From positions 1 to 64,000 of the forward strand of contig JACTMI010000029.1 in assembly GCA_014584695.1 (NCBI GenBank): 64,000 bases of DNA, written 5' to 3'. This DNA comes from Acidobacteriota bacterium. Its GTDB lineage: Bacteria; Acidobacteriota; Thermoanaerobaculia; Multivoradales; JAGPDF01. This document shows positions 1-7,923 of the stretch, piece by piece. The position numbers were made by a program, and so were the translations under genes. Within the stretch, counting starts at the first letter, position 1; each line of letters starts with the position of its first letter. The notes below the pieces were generated by a model. The model saw only the letters and a list, made by a program, of their open reading frames with translations, did no database searches and was not told where the DNA came from.

Positions 1-178
1 GGCCGTGCAGCTGGCCGCCGGTGGCGTAGCCGTCGAAGCCGTCGCTCCAGTCGGTCCCCTCGGGCCGGCCGGAGAGGTCCTCGAGGATGGTCCACTCGAC
101 ATCCGGTACCGGCGCCACGCCGGCGAACGCGGCGCCAGTGACGAACGCCAAGGCGACGAGGAGGTGGGTCGATCGCAT
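1..178 (-). CDS. N-terminus of a secreted protein (partial, runs off the left edge)
   Basis: Only about 59 codons are present. The ATG at 178 follows a GGAGAG ribosome site. A typical signal peptide (Arg, then a run of Leu/Val/Ala/Phe ending AFAG) comes next, followed by an acidic stretch with the motif FDGYATGGQLHG. Similar FDxYATGxQLHG openings are known at the start of exported proteins of unknown role in acidobacteria and xanthomonads. The function cannot be judged because the rest lies outside the window. Confidence 0.6.
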   Translation of the reverse strand, partial: MRSTHLLVALAFVTGAAFAGVAPVPDVEWTILEDLSGRPEGTDWSDGFDGYATGGQLHG

Positions 179-282
179 GTTCTGCTCTCCCTCTGACAGT
201 CAGAACGAGGAAACCGCCGGCCCGGGGACATGGTGTCCCCCCGGGGGAAGGCGGAGCCGCGCCAGCCAGCTCGCCGGCCCCG

Positions 283-522
283 GAGATCCTCGCGGCGGCG
301 CATGGCCCTGCGCGGGCCTTCCTCCTCGAGTTGATCGGCGCGGTCGATGCCGTCGCCGAAGCACCTGGACGCTGGCCGCCAGGCCGGCACGGGACACGCC
401 GCGTCGTCTTCTCCCACCGGTATCCCTTCACCCTCGTCGACCGCATCGTCCAGAAGGGTCGCATCGAGATCGTCGCCGTCGCCCACCACGAGCTGCGGCC
501 GGGATACTGGTCCCTGCGATAG
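283..522 (+). pseudogene. Remnant of a ParE/RelE-family toxin
   Basis: Read in this frame, the DNA gives the last ~80 residues of a ParE-type toxin: an Ala-rich helix with ARAFLLEL, the EAPGRWP turn, and the C-terminal strands VFSHRYPFTLVDRI, IEIVAVAHHELRPGYW and a stop. These are the landmark segments of the family. The N-terminal strand and its start codon are missing: upstream codons are open but unlike the family, and no ribosome site is seen. No antitoxin gene lies next to it. A half copy of the TA-associated palindrome begins 12 bp after the stop. It is read as a decayed toxin. Confidence 0.6.
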
Positions 523-533
523 GGGAGAGCGGC

Positions 534-553
534 TTGCGAACCGGCTGGCACCT
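534..553 (+). repeat. Half site of the TA-associated palindrome
   Basis: TTGCGAACCGGCTGGCACCT matches the right arm of the full palindromes at 7101-7155 and 7548-7602. It lies directly after the ParE relic. No left arm is visible nearby. Confidence 0.6.
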
Positions 554-659
554 GCGAGGACGAGGGCTGCCGGTGGCCTGGCCGGTCTTCCTTGCCGTTG
601 CTCTGCTCGCCTGGTGGAGCACCTGAGGTCCCCCGAGGCGGGGCCGCCCCGGCCGCCGC

Positions 660-1232
660 TCAGCGGCGGATCAGCGTGTAGACGAAGCGAACCGTGGCCT
701 CGTGCGAGCCGGCGGCGGTGCCGTCGGTGGCGCGAAAGCGCAGCCGCTCGGTGCCGGTGATCGTGCTCGAGGAGTAGAAGCCGCGGAAGTCGCTGGTCGA
801 GGGGCCCACGCCGCCGCGACACATCGACCAGAGGCGGCCCTCGCACTCGAAGAGCTCCCACCAGCAACCCTCGGTACACCGGTACTGGTACCAGGAGATC
901 TCCCCGCCCTCCCGATCTCCTCTCACGACGCAGGAGTCGGTCCCCGGCGAGACCTCGATCGTGGCGAAGAAGTCCCGGTCGGGCCAGGTGTTGAACCGCA
1001 GCTCGACGGCGTCGGCCGAACGCGTCGCCAAGTATTGTCCGAGACAGGTGCCGGCTCCCTCCTCGACGTCGATGACCGCGCGGGTCCCGGCGTAGAGAGC
1101 GTCCGAGGGCTGGGTGATCGACAGGCCCCCCGAATCGGTACAGCCGGTCAGTCCGAGCAGGGCGAGCAGGGCGAGCGGGGAGACGAGGGCGAGCGGGGCG
1201 GGCGGGAGGAAACGCCGAAGCAGAGCAGCCAT
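660..1232 (-). CDS. Predicted lipoprotein of unknown function
   Basis: This 190-residue protein has a textbook lipoprotein signal: Arg residues, a long Leu/Ala run, and the lipobox LTGC at about residues 28-31. It should therefore be cleaved and anchored in a membrane after export. The mature part is rich in Cys (GTCLGQY, SCVVRG, YRCTEGCWWELFECEG), suggesting a disulfide-stabilised beta domain in the periplasm or outside. The ATG at 1232 has a strong AAGGAGGTG site. It stands alone, with the small membrane gene upstream on the same strand. I do not recognise a family. Confidence 0.75.
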   Translation of the reverse strand: MAALLRRFLPPAPLALVSPLALLALLGLTGCTDSGGLSITQPSDALYAGTRAVIDVEEGAGTCLGQYLATRSADAVELRFNTWPDRDFFATIEVSPGTDSCVVRGDREGGEISWYQYRCTEGCWWELFECEGRLWSMCRGGVGPSTSDFRGFYSSSTITGTERLRFRATDGTAAGSHEATVRFVYTLIRR

Positions 1233-1295
1233 GCCGCACCTCCTTCGCCTCGAGTGTACGCCCGCCCGCCAGCGCCCGCGCCGCGGCCCCGCGCG

Positions 1296-1484
1296 TCACC
1301 CGCGCGAGCGGAAGGCCCAGATCGCTAGCCCGCCGGCCACGACCACGGCGGCCCACGACATGGCGACCGAAACCTGCCAGTCGCCGACCAGCACCGGCAA
1401 CCCGCGCACCGCCCGCACCAAGTGCATCAGCGCCACCAGCGCGAACACCAGACCGGAAACCGTTCGATAACCCCCGCTGCCCAT
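1296..1484 (-). CDS. Small two-helix membrane protein
   Basis: The 62-residue product has two hydrophobic segments (about residues 8-28 and 38-57) separated by a short loop, with a basic C-terminus (FRSRG). Short two-helix proteins of this layout occur in many bacteria without an assigned role. An AAGGAGG site lies 6 bp before the ATG at 1484, which supports translation despite the small size. It is on the same strand as the lipoprotein gene downstream (64 bp gap) and could share its transcript. Confidence 0.65.
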   Translation of the reverse strand: MGSGGYRTVSGLVFALVALMHLVRAVRGLPVLVGDWQVSVAMSWAAVVVAGGLAIWAFRSRG

Positions 1485-1616
1485 GGCCGCCTCCTTACCA
1501 GATCTGCACGAAGTGTAGACCTCTCACCGCAAGCCGTCGATGCCGACCCTCGGGAGAGGACTGGAGAGCAGAAACGACGACAAAGGACTCAGCTAGAGGA
1601 AGCAGGGACAAAGGCA

Positions 1617-1935
1617 AATGCAAAAGCAAGAGCCCATAGAAGGGGGGTGGTGAAGGGCGTGGCGCTCGTGGGGTGGACGGGGTGAAGTCGGGTCGAGGGC
1701 AGGGAGAGAACAGGAGAGGAGATGGGAAGAGCGGCGGCGAGAGAAAGAGCAAGAGCCCCTAGAAGGGGGGTGGTGGAGGGCGTGGCGCTCGTGGGGTGGA
1801 CGGGGCGAAGTCGGGTCGAGGGCAGGGAGAGAACAGGAGAGGAGAAGGGGAGAGCGGCGGCGAGAGAAAAAGCAAGAGCGCCTGGAAGGGGGATGGTGGA
1901 GGGCATGGCGCTCGTGGGATCGGCGAGGCGAGGTA
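1617..1935. repeat. 123-bp minisatellite, about 2.6 copies
   Basis: The marker AGCAAGAG recurs at 1625, 1748 and 1871, giving a 123-bp period. Each unit carries a core (AGCCCATAGAAGG and variants) that on the other strand reads CCTTCTATGGGCTCTTGC, close to the core of the miniature repeat elements near 7.2, 28 and 41 kb. Long open frames cross it on both strands, but they are Pro/Ser/Arg-rich and repeat-driven, so I call no gene in 1485-2070. Confidence 0.8.
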
Positions 1936-2022
1936 GGGTGAGGTGCGGTGGGGAGAGCCGAGGCAAGGCCACTCCGCGCGCTCACCGCCCCGCCCGCAGT
2001 CCTTTCCCTTAAATGGGCTTTG

Positions 2023-2058
2023 TTCTTCTTCTTCTTCTTCTTCTTCTTCTTCTTCTTC
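2023..2058. repeat. (TTC)12 trinucleotide run
   Basis: Twelve perfect TTC triplets lie just beyond the 3' end of the gene at 2071-3357, directly after TTAAATGGGCTTTG, another variant of the repeat core. Such a pure run may vary in length by slippage. It lies outside any credible coding frame. Confidence 0.9.
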
Positions 2059-2070
2059 CACGGTCCTCGA

Positions 2071-3357
2071 TCAAGGCAAGGCTTGCGAGGGGTGGCTGCC
2101 GGTGAGGACGAGGAGGGCGTCGAAGCCGTGGACGGCGCGGACGAGCTCGGGGTCGGCGCGCTTGGCCTGGGCGAAATCGACCAATGGGCGTAGCGGGCGC
2201 AGGTCGATCAGCGTGAAGCCGTCGGGGAGCTCGGCGCTGGCGAGCGCCGAGAGGCCGAGACTCGCCAGCAGGCTGGCCGGCGCCGGTTCGTAGCCCAGGG
2301 TCACCGGGTTGAACACCGCGTGCTCCGTCCCCGGCCCCCCCGCCACCAACAGGTGGAAGGCCTCGGTCCCCTCGGCGGCGGCGAGCTCGGCGGCCAGGCT
2401 GCCGAGGTCGAAGACTTCAGTCACGTTGCGGCCGCGCACCATGTGGCTGGCGCCGAACCTCATCAGCACGCGCGGCGACTCCCCGCGCGCGCTGGCCTCG
2501 GCGAGATGGCGCAGCAGCTGGCGCCGGTTGAATCGCGCGCGACGGTCGTTCGACTCCCAGTTGCGCCCGCGCACGAAGAGCTGGTTGATCGCCAGCGTCT
2601 CGCGGATCGTGTCGAGCGCCAGCGCGCTCTCCGGGTCGGGGTCGGGCCAGGCCGCGCGCAGCTCGTCGAGTGCTTCGGGCGGCGCCGAGAAGCTGAAGAA
2701 AGCGGCCGGGTTCTTGGTCTCGGAGACCGTCTTCCAGGCCGCAGAGGAGCGTTCGTGGAGCGCCTCGGCCGCGGCGCGCGCCGGCCCCGCGGGAGCCCGG
2801 CGGCGAATTCCGTCGAGCAGGTAGCGGTCGCCCGTCACCTCGTAGTCGAGGCCCCAGAAAACCGGCGTCTCGCCGGCCACCGCGGCGCGCGCGGCAACCA
2901 GCAGCTCGGCCTCCTGGCTCAGGGTGAAGAAGGCGACGCCGGGCGGGTGCTCGCGGAAGAAGTCGGCGAGGCGCTCGAGGCCTCGCTCGCCGCGCGCCAC
3001 CTGGTCGAGCACCGTCGCCATGGGCGGCGAGATCTCGATCGCCAGCCGCCGGTAGCCGGCCGGCTGCAGGGCCCGGAAGAGCTCGCCGACCAGCGCCGGA
3101 ATCTCGGCGACGCCGTGCTCTTCGCCGACCAGGAAGAAACTGGCATTTCGCCCCGCCTCGACCAGCAGGTCCCAGCCCGGCCCCGAGAAGGCGCCATCCC
3201 GGAAGCTGACGGCGTGACGGTTCTCCGCCGCCCGCTTCGCCAGCCGCTCCTCGAGACTCGCCGGGGGCGCGGCGGGAGCCGGATCCTGCGCGCGCACCGA
3301 GGGCGCCAAGGTCAGACAGAGCAGGGCACTGAGAAGCCTGCGGCGAGACGCGCTCAT
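2071..3357 (-). CDS. Secreted EreA/TIKI-like (erythromycin-esterase superfamily) protein
   Basis: The 428-residue protein starts with a signal peptide (MSASRRRLLSALLCL, cleavage near VRAQ). The segment FFLVGEEHGVAEIPALV, then a conserved RLAIEIS strand, resembles the active-site region of the erythromycin esterase/ChaN/TIKI superfamily, where Glu and His of the GExHG motif are catalytic or metal-binding. A later RFGASHMVRG segment fits the conserved C-terminal His region. Members hydrolyse esters or peptides, or remain uncharacterised; the substrate here is unknown. A GAGAGGG site precedes the ATG. Confidence 0.65.
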   Translation of the reverse strand: MSASRRRLLSALLCLTLAPSVRAQDPAPAAPPASLEERLAKRAAENRHAVSFRDGAFSGPGWDLLVEAGRNASFFLVGEEHGVAEIPALVGELFRALQPAGYRRLAIEISPPMATVLDQVARGERGLERLADFFREHPPGVAFFTLSQEAELLVAARAAVAGETPVFWGLDYEVTGDRYLLDGIRRRAPAGPARAAAEALHERSSAAWKTVSETKNPAAFFSFSAPPEALDELRAAWPDPDPESALALDTIRETLAINQLFVRGRNWESNDRRARFNRRQLLRHLAEASARGESPRVLMRFGASHMVRGRNVTEVFDLGSLAAELAAAEGTEAFHLLVAGGPGTEHAVFNPVTLGYEPAPASLLASLGLSALASAELPDGFTLIDLRPLRPLVDFAQAKRADPELVRAVHGFDALLVLTGSHPSQALP

Positions 3358-3470
3358 GGCGGACCCTCTCGATCGCCACCGGGCGATTCGCTGCTGGTCG
3401 ATGAACTGCCCGCGAGTCTACCCGATGCCCATCGCGCGGGTCGCCGTGCCGCTCGACGCCAGGCGCTCGG

Positions 3471-5681
3471 TCAGAAGGTTCGGCCGAGGTAGAGGTAGAA
3501 GGAGTCGCTGCCGCCCGTAGTGTGGCCGTGGGCGAAGTAGAGGGGGCCGAGCAGGGTGTCGGCGCCGAAGACCAGGGCGAAGGAGCGGCGCAGGTCGCCG
3601 CTGCTCACCTCCGAGCGGGTGCGCCAGGCGTTGCCGGTTTCGAGCGAGAGCCCGGCGTAGATGCCGTCGCCGAACTTGGGCAGCTGGCCGAGCCGGAACA
3701 GGTAGAGCAGAGCAGCGCTGCCGCCGTAACTGCCCACTACCTGTTCCGGCGGCAGCCCGGAGAGGTCGAAGAGGCCGCCGACGCCGATCCACTCCTCCGG
3801 CGCCAGCTCACCGCCGAGCGCCGTGCGGCCGTGAGCCAGGAGAACCAGAGTATGGCGACCGCGTGTCGCCGCCGCGACCGTCTGGAAGTCGAGCCGGCGG
3901 TGATCGTCCTCCGCGCCGAGCGAGGCTCTCGCCTCGTGGTAGTCCGCGACCGCGAGCAGCCCGTGGCGCGGGAAGTTGACCCGGTCGAGCTGGTCGACGA
4001 TCAGCGAGGCACCGAGGCCGGTGTCATTCCGTTCGTAGCGCGGGGCATCGTGGGGCCGCTCGCCGAAGGGGCGCCCACGCGTCTCGAGGTGGTGGTAGCC
4101 GACGCGCGCCTCGCCCCAGCGCCCGAGCGCGAGGCCGAAATCCAGGTTGGCGCGCAGCTGGACGAATCGATACTGCACCAGCTGCTCGCTCACGGGGAGA
4201 CGCTGCTTGCCGCCGCCGACCTGGACGCCCAAGGCGAGGAAGGGCACCCTCGATTCGTGGAGGGGCTGGAAGAGCTCGCCGGTCAGGATCGGCGACTCGC
4301 CGGCTTGGACCGCCACCTTGAGCTCCCGACCGAGGTCGTCGAGGCCGGTCATCGTGACGGCGCCCAGCAGGTTGAAGCGGCTCGTCCCCTCGAGGTCGGT
4401 GGCGAGCGAGAGTCCGGCGCGCAGGTAGTTCGGGCCCCAGGGCTTGCGATGTCCGATCAGGCGCAGGTCGAAGCCGCCTTCGTCCGCCGGCGTGAGAGCG
4501 AAATCGACCGTCTGGAACTCGCCGAGCTGCCAGAGCCGCTCGAGGTCGTCGAGGAGCTCCGCCTCGTCCAACAGGGTGCCCGGGCGCGTGCGCACCGCGC
4601 GGCGGACCACTTCGGAGCGCAGCCCCGGCCCCGGCTCGACGACCAGCTGGCGAATCGGAATCGGCGGGTTCGTTCGCCGCTGGCGCGCGAGGTGGAGCTG
4701 CCAGGCGGCGTCGTCGACCGCGAGCGCCGAGAGCGCGGCGAGCTGCTCGCGCGCCGCTTCGGCGCCGCGCTCGATCATCGGGCCGGCGGCGTGGAAATCG
4801 AGCAGCCCCCACTCGTCGACGCGCGGTCGCAGCACCACGTCGGCGCCGGCCAGCGCCCGCTCGGTCTCGCGCCGGGTGAGAGCGTCGAGGGATTGCGAGA
4901 TGACCCCGGCGATCGAATCCGGACGGTGGCGCTCGGCGAGGGGTTGTCCGAGATCGACCGCGATGACGATCTCGGCGCCCATCGCGCGCACCGCATCGAC
5001 CGGGAGGTTGGCGACCACGCCGCCGTCGACCAGGAGCCGGCCGTCGCGTTCGACCGGCGCGAACAGGCCGGGGACCGCCATGCTCGACCGCAGCGCGCTC
5101 GCCAGGTCGCCGCGGTCGAGCACCACGGTCTCACCGCTCGCCGCGTCGGCGGCGACGGCGCGAAAGGGCAGGGGCAGCCGGTCGAAGTCGTCGATGCCGG
5201 CCGCGCGCAGGCTCAGGCGCCGCAGCGCCGTGCCCAGCCGGTGTCCGGCGACGACGCCTCCGGGCAGCAGCAGGCCCTTGCGGGAGACGCCGAGCTCCCA
5301 GCGGGTCAGATAGGCGAGGTCGTCGACCTTGCGCCGAAAGGGGAGTCGGCGCCGGTCGGGCGCATCGCGCACGAAGGCGTTCCAGTCGAGGGCGGCGCCG
5401 AGCCGTTCGAGCTCCTCGGGCGAGTAGCCGGCGGCGTAGAGCCCGCCGATGATCGCCCCCATGCTGGTGCCGGCGACGCAGTCGACCGGCACGCGCAGCT
5501 CCTCCAGCACCCGCAGCACGCCGACGTGCGCGATGCCACGCGCGCCGCCGCCCGAGAGCACCAGCCCGACGCGCGGGCGCGGAGGCTCGCCCGCGGCGCC
5601 GACGGCCGACGCGACCAGGAGGGTCAGGGCCAGGAGCGCGGCGCGGCCCCGGTTCCAGCACCTAGCGGGCGGCGCGCTCAC
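3471..5681 (-). CDS. Patatin-like phospholipase with POTRA and outer-membrane barrel (PlpD/RssA-like)
   Basis: Domains in order: signal peptide (about residues 10-30); patatin domain with the oxyanion motif GGGARG (44-49), nucleophile Ser73 in GTSMG, and the catalytic Asp in VDGGVVANLP; a POTRA-like segment (PIRQLVVEPGPGL onward); and a C-terminal beta-barrel ending in Phe (YLYLGRTF), as in BamA/Omp85-type proteins. This is the type Vd autotransporter layout of PlpD: a lipid acyl hydrolase carried to the surface through its own barrel. The frame stays open to 5915, but those extra residues are Arg-rich, so I prefer the GTG at 5681 (736 residues), just before the signal peptide. Confidence 0.85.
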   Translation of the reverse strand: MSAPPARCWNRGRAALLALTLLVASAVGAAGEPPRPRVGLVLSGGGARGIAHVGVLRVLEELRVPVDCVAGTSMGAIIGGLYAAGYSPEELERLGAALDWNAFVRDAPDRRRLPFRRKVDDLAYLTRWELGVSRKGLLLPGGVVAGHRLGTALRRLSLRAAGIDDFDRLPLPFRAVAADAASGETVVLDRGDLASALRSSMAVPGLFAPVERDGRLLVDGGVVANLPVDAVRAMGAEIVIAVDLGQPLAERHRPDSIAGVISQSLDALTRRETERALAGADVVLRPRVDEWGLLDFHAAGPMIERGAEAAREQLAALSALAVDDAAWQLHLARQRRTNPPIPIRQLVVEPGPGLRSEVVRRAVRTRPGTLLDEAELLDDLERLWQLGEFQTVDFALTPADEGGFDLRLIGHRKPWGPNYLRAGLSLATDLEGTSRFNLLGAVTMTGLDDLGRELKVAVQAGESPILTGELFQPLHESRVPFLALGVQVGGGKQRLPVSEQLVQYRFVQLRANLDFGLALGRWGEARVGYHHLETRGRPFGERPHDAPRYERNDTGLGASLIVDQLDRVNFPRHGLLAVADYHEARASLGAEDDHRRLDFQTVAAATRGRHTLVLLAHGRTALGGELAPEEWIGVGGLFDLSGLPPEQVVGSYGGSAALLYLFRLGQLPKFGDGIYAGLSLETGNAWRTRSEVSSGDLRRSFALVFGADTLLGPLYFAHGHTTGGSDSFYLYLGRTF

Positions 5682-5830
5682 CCGGGTATTCGACTCCGAA
5701 CCGGACCCCCGCCGCTCCACCCGCTGGGGCGGTGGCGCCGCGGCCTTCCCTCGCGCGTCATCACCGACCCGCCTCCCGGTGCGGCCTCGATCTCGATCCC
5801 GACGCCTGGCGAGGCGAGAGGATGCGACTC

Positions 5831-6358
5831 TCAGCCCGGGTCGAGGGCGAGCAGGGCGTCGAGGTCGAGCGGTTCGGTGACCATGGCGAGCTGGCCCTGG
5901 GCGTCGCGTGGCCACTCGTCCTCGGGGCGGTCGCGGTAGAGCTCGACGCCGTTGCCGTCCGGGTCCCGCAGGTAGAGCGCTTCGGAGACGCCGTGGTCGG
6001 CCGCCCCCTCGAGCGGCACACCGGCCGCGAGCACCCGCGCGAGCGCCCGCGCCAGCGCCTCACGGCTCGGGTAGAGGATGGCGAAGTGGTAGAGTCCGGT
6101 CGTCCCCGGCGCCGGCCAGTCGCCGCCGCGGCTCTCCCAGACGTTGATCCCGACGTGGTGGTGGTAGCCCCCGGCCGCCAGGAAGGCCGCCCCGGCGCCG
6201 AAGCGCTGCGTCAGCTCGAAGCCCAGCACGTCGCGGTAGAAGCCGAGCGCGCGCTCGATGTCGGCCACCTTGAGATGGACGTGCCCGATCCGCGCTCCGG
6301 GATCGATCGGCTCCACGGTCTCGACGCGCTCCAGAGGCACCGCGGTCGGTCTGCTCAT
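5831..6358 (-). CDS. VOC-family (glyoxalase/extradiol dioxygenase fold) enzyme, CatE-like
   Basis: The 175-residue protein shows the two VOC half-domains. It opens with RIGHVHLKVADIERALGFYRDVLGF and continues with GLYHFAILYPS and PDGNGVELYRDRPEDEW. The usual metal ligands can be placed: His in GHVHLKV, His in GLYHFA and Glu in VELY. This arrangement matches the CatE/YfiE branch of type I ring-cleaving dioxygenase-like proteins, but the substrate is not predictable. It is a single gene with a GGAGGGAG site before the ATG at 6358. Confidence 0.8.
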   Translation of the reverse strand: MSRPTAVPLERVETVEPIDPGARIGHVHLKVADIERALGFYRDVLGFELTQRFGAGAAFLAAGGYHHHVGINVWESRGGDWPAPGTTGLYHFAILYPSREALARALARVLAAGVPLEGAADHGVSEALYLRDPDGNGVELYRDRPEDEWPRDAQGQLAMVTEPLDLDALLALDPG

Positions 6359-6507
6359 GGGGACTCCCTCCGCCCCCCATTCTCTCCCCGTCGCGGGCCG
6401 GGAGCGGGGGGGGGCCCGCCGAAGCCGCCCGCGGGCGTCGCAGGGCTTCCGGCGGCGATCGAGTGCGTCGCGCGATCGAACGATAAGAGAAAACGGGAGG
6501 TCGCGGA

Positions 6508-6696
6508 TCAGTGGCCGGCGAGGCCGGCGCGGCGGTCGGCGAGCTCGCCCAGCTCGCGCAGCGCTCGATGGACCGACTCGGAGTCGGGAAAGCGCCGAGC
6601 GACATCCTCGTCCAGCCGCACGAGGTTCGTGCCCGCGCGAAAGGCGCCGGCGTACTTCCCCCGGACACCCTTCGAGAAGTCGTACTCCTTCCGCAA
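6508..6696 (-). CDS. Small antitoxin-like protein (EYDFSKGVRGKY family)
   Basis: The 62-residue product begins RKEYDFSKGVRGKYAG and continues TNLVRLDEDVARRFPDSESV, the conserved pattern of a short family often encoded next to PIN or RelE-like toxins. No partner toxin is found here; the upstream neighbour is a broken cytochrome gene. The start would be a TTG at 6696 without a clear ribosome site, so the 5' end may have been lost. It may be an orphan antitoxin or a relic. Confidence 0.5.
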   Translation of the reverse strand: MRKEYDFSKGVRGKYAGAFRAGTNLVRLDEDVARRFPDSESVHRALRELGELADRRAGLAGH

Positions 6697-6807
6697 TCGC
6701 GGCGTGCCGGCTCGGTCAGCTGACTTCTTCAGAGCTCATTCGCTCCGCCCGCGTGGCGACTCGGGCGCTGATGACGCGGAGTTTCCGGCATTCGTGGCGT
6801 GGGGTCG

Positions 6808-7095
6808 TCAGTTGGGTGAAGAAGCCGCTTCGCCAGGCGGGCGGAGCGTCATCAGGAACGTGTAGAGGTCGTCGACCTCGTCCTCGCGGAAGTCGTCGAA
6901 AGCCGCCCGCGCGACGCGGCCCATCAGCCCGTCGTTGTTGCCGTTGAGCAGCTCGCCGTAGCGCAGCAATCTGCCGAAGCCCTCGCGGTTGTAAGCGCGC
7001 GCCACGGTCAGAGGAGGGCTCTGGAGAACGTCGTTGCCCCCGAAATCGAGCCCGTGACACTCGGCGCAGACGACGCTCGCCCAGTACTGCGGTGG
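6808..7095 (-). pseudogene. 5'-truncated c-type cytochrome
   Basis: In frame upstream of the first possible Met lies the haem-attachment motif CAECH (in YWASVVCAECHGLDFGG). It is followed by the normal C-terminal half of a small class I cytochrome c: SPPLTVARAYN, FGRLLRYGE, and a final helix DDLYTFLMTLRPP. A signal peptide and the first ~40 residues would be expected upstream, but the frame runs straight into the palindrome at 7101 and the miniature element beyond it. The protein therefore cannot be exported or made. Known role of the family: periplasmic electron transfer. Confidence 0.7.
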
Positions 7096-7100
7096 AAAAG

Positions 7101-7155
7101 GTGCCAGCCGATTCGCAACTCACTGAGGGGAAGCAGGTTGCAAATCGGCTGGCAC
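7101..7155. repeat. TA-associated palindrome, full copy 1
   Basis: Left arm GTGCCAGCCGATTCGCAA (7101-7118) and right arm TTGCAAATCGGCTGGCAC (7138-7155) pair over 17 of 18 positions around a 19-bp loop. The transcript would fold into a long hairpin. It forms the boundary of the truncated cytochrome gene. Confidence 0.85.
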
Positions 7156-7166
7156 TTGGAAGCCAA

Positions 7167-7354
7167 CGCTTCACCGTGCCGAGGGCTCAACGCCGTCGGC
7201 GTCACAAGCGAGAAGAAAAGGACCAGTCAAGAAGAGAAGACCACCAGCCAGGACCCCGAAGCTCAGCGTGACGATCGGTTCAGCGGCCGCATCAACCGCC
7301 CCCACCCCCCTCGATGGTCCTTTCCTTCCCTTTCGATCGACACCAACGGGTGAC
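7167..7354 (-). repeat. Miniature repeat element, copy a
   Basis: Read on the minus strand, it begins TCACCCGTTGGTGTCGATC, carries the core GAAAGGACCATCGAGGG, and later has GGTCCTTTTC and GACGCCGACGGCGTTGA before ending CGGTGAAGCG. The same landmarks in the same order occur at 27907-28097, 28112-28304 and 40951-41139. It lies 12 bp from palindrome copy 1. I see no coding content. Confidence 0.7.
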
Positions 7355-7389
7355 GACCCACAAAGACGATTGAAGGGAGTGCGGTCGGT

Positions 7390-7521
7390 GGGCCGGCGCG
7401 CCCGAGAAAGAGAAGGTGGCGTGCGCGACAGGGCGCTGGTGCGCAGAGTCGCGATCAGTCCAGCGCCCGCGTCAAACGCACCCACCCCCCTCTATGGTCC
7501 TTTCCTTCCCTTTCGATCCGA
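7390..7521 (-). repeat. Miniature repeat element, partial copy b
   Basis: The minus strand repeats the core GAAAGGACCATAGAGGGGGG and the preceding GATCGAAAGGGAAG seen in copy a, but the distal half has diverged (TTTCTCGGGCGCGCC). It is a degenerate or truncated neighbour of copy a in the same orientation. Confidence 0.55.
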
Positions 7522-7547
7522 GAAGGAGCGAGAAGGTGCTGGAAAAG

Positions 7548-7602
7548 GTGCCAGCCGCTTCGCAACTCACTGGGGAGAAACAGGTTGCCAATCGGCTGGC
7601 AC
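7548..7602. repeat. TA-associated palindrome, full copy 2
   Basis: Arms GTGCCAGCCGCTTCGCAA (7548-7565) and TTGCCAATCGGCTGGCAC (7585-7602) flank a 19-bp loop. Outside and inside the arms the sequence also matches copy 1 (GGAAAAG before it; CTCACTG in the loop). It ends 5 bp before the XRE antitoxin fragment. Confidence 0.85.
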
Positions 7603-7607
7603 CTGGA

Positions 7608-7790
7608 CGCGGGCGCCGCCTCGAGCTGCGAGAACGCCGGCTGCGGGATCCCCATCCGCCGCGCGACTTCGGCCTGCGTCAGCCCCAGGCACTCCCGCCA
7701 GGTGCGCCACAGCGTCAGGCCGTCGACCACGTGCAGCCGCATCGCCTCGTGCGGCACGGCGCCGGCATCGGGCACGCACTGGACCGAGCT
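7608..7790 (-). pseudogene. Internal fragment of an XRE antitoxin gene
   Basis: The translation (GAVPHEAMRLHVVDGLTL, then LGLTQAEVARRMGIPQPAF) is nearly identical to residues ~40-90 of the intact antitoxin at 9445-9798, and the DNA is about 90% identical by eye over ~165 bp. Both ends are missing: the C-terminal side is cut near palindrome copy 2, and the N-terminal side near the half site at 7803. It is a duplicated and truncated relic. Confidence 0.75.
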
Positions 7791-7802
7791 CATCGCCCGG
7801 GC

Positions 7803-7820
7803 TGCGAATCGGCTGGCACC
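7803..7820 (+). repeat. Half site of the TA-associated palindrome
   Basis: The sequence TGCGAATCGGCTGGCACC is the right arm only. With the full copy at 7548-7602 it brackets the XRE fragment. Confidence 0.65.
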
Positions 7821-7847
7821 TCGACGGAGGGGCCTCTTTGTCCAAGG

Positions 7848-7900
7848 TCTATACACGTCAGGCGGAATATGTATAGATTTTGCTAGTCTTCTATACATAT
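7848..7900. promoter_or_regulatory. Operator-like inverted repeats upstream of fic
   Basis: ATATGTATAG (7867-7876) and CTATACATAT (7891-7900) form a perfect 10-bp inverted repeat with a 14-bp spacer. A third half, TCTATAC, lies at 7848-7854. The AT-rich block sits 23 bp before the Fic start and is the only such stretch nearby, so it likely holds the promoter and a binding site, perhaps for the Fic protein's own winged helix (inference). Confidence 0.7.
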
Positions 7901-7923
7901 CCAAGGAAGGAGGAGTCTTTCCG

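Noticed and set aside
1495-2061. Pro/Ser-rich and poly-Glu frames in the first minisatellite
   Set aside because: They arise from the 123-bp repeat and the TTC run in all frames, with no conserved protein and no start signals.
3522-5939. An 805-codon frame opposite the patatin gene
   Set aside because: The patatin/barrel motifs on the other strand are complete, and the antisense text is low-complexity Glu/Arg/Ala.
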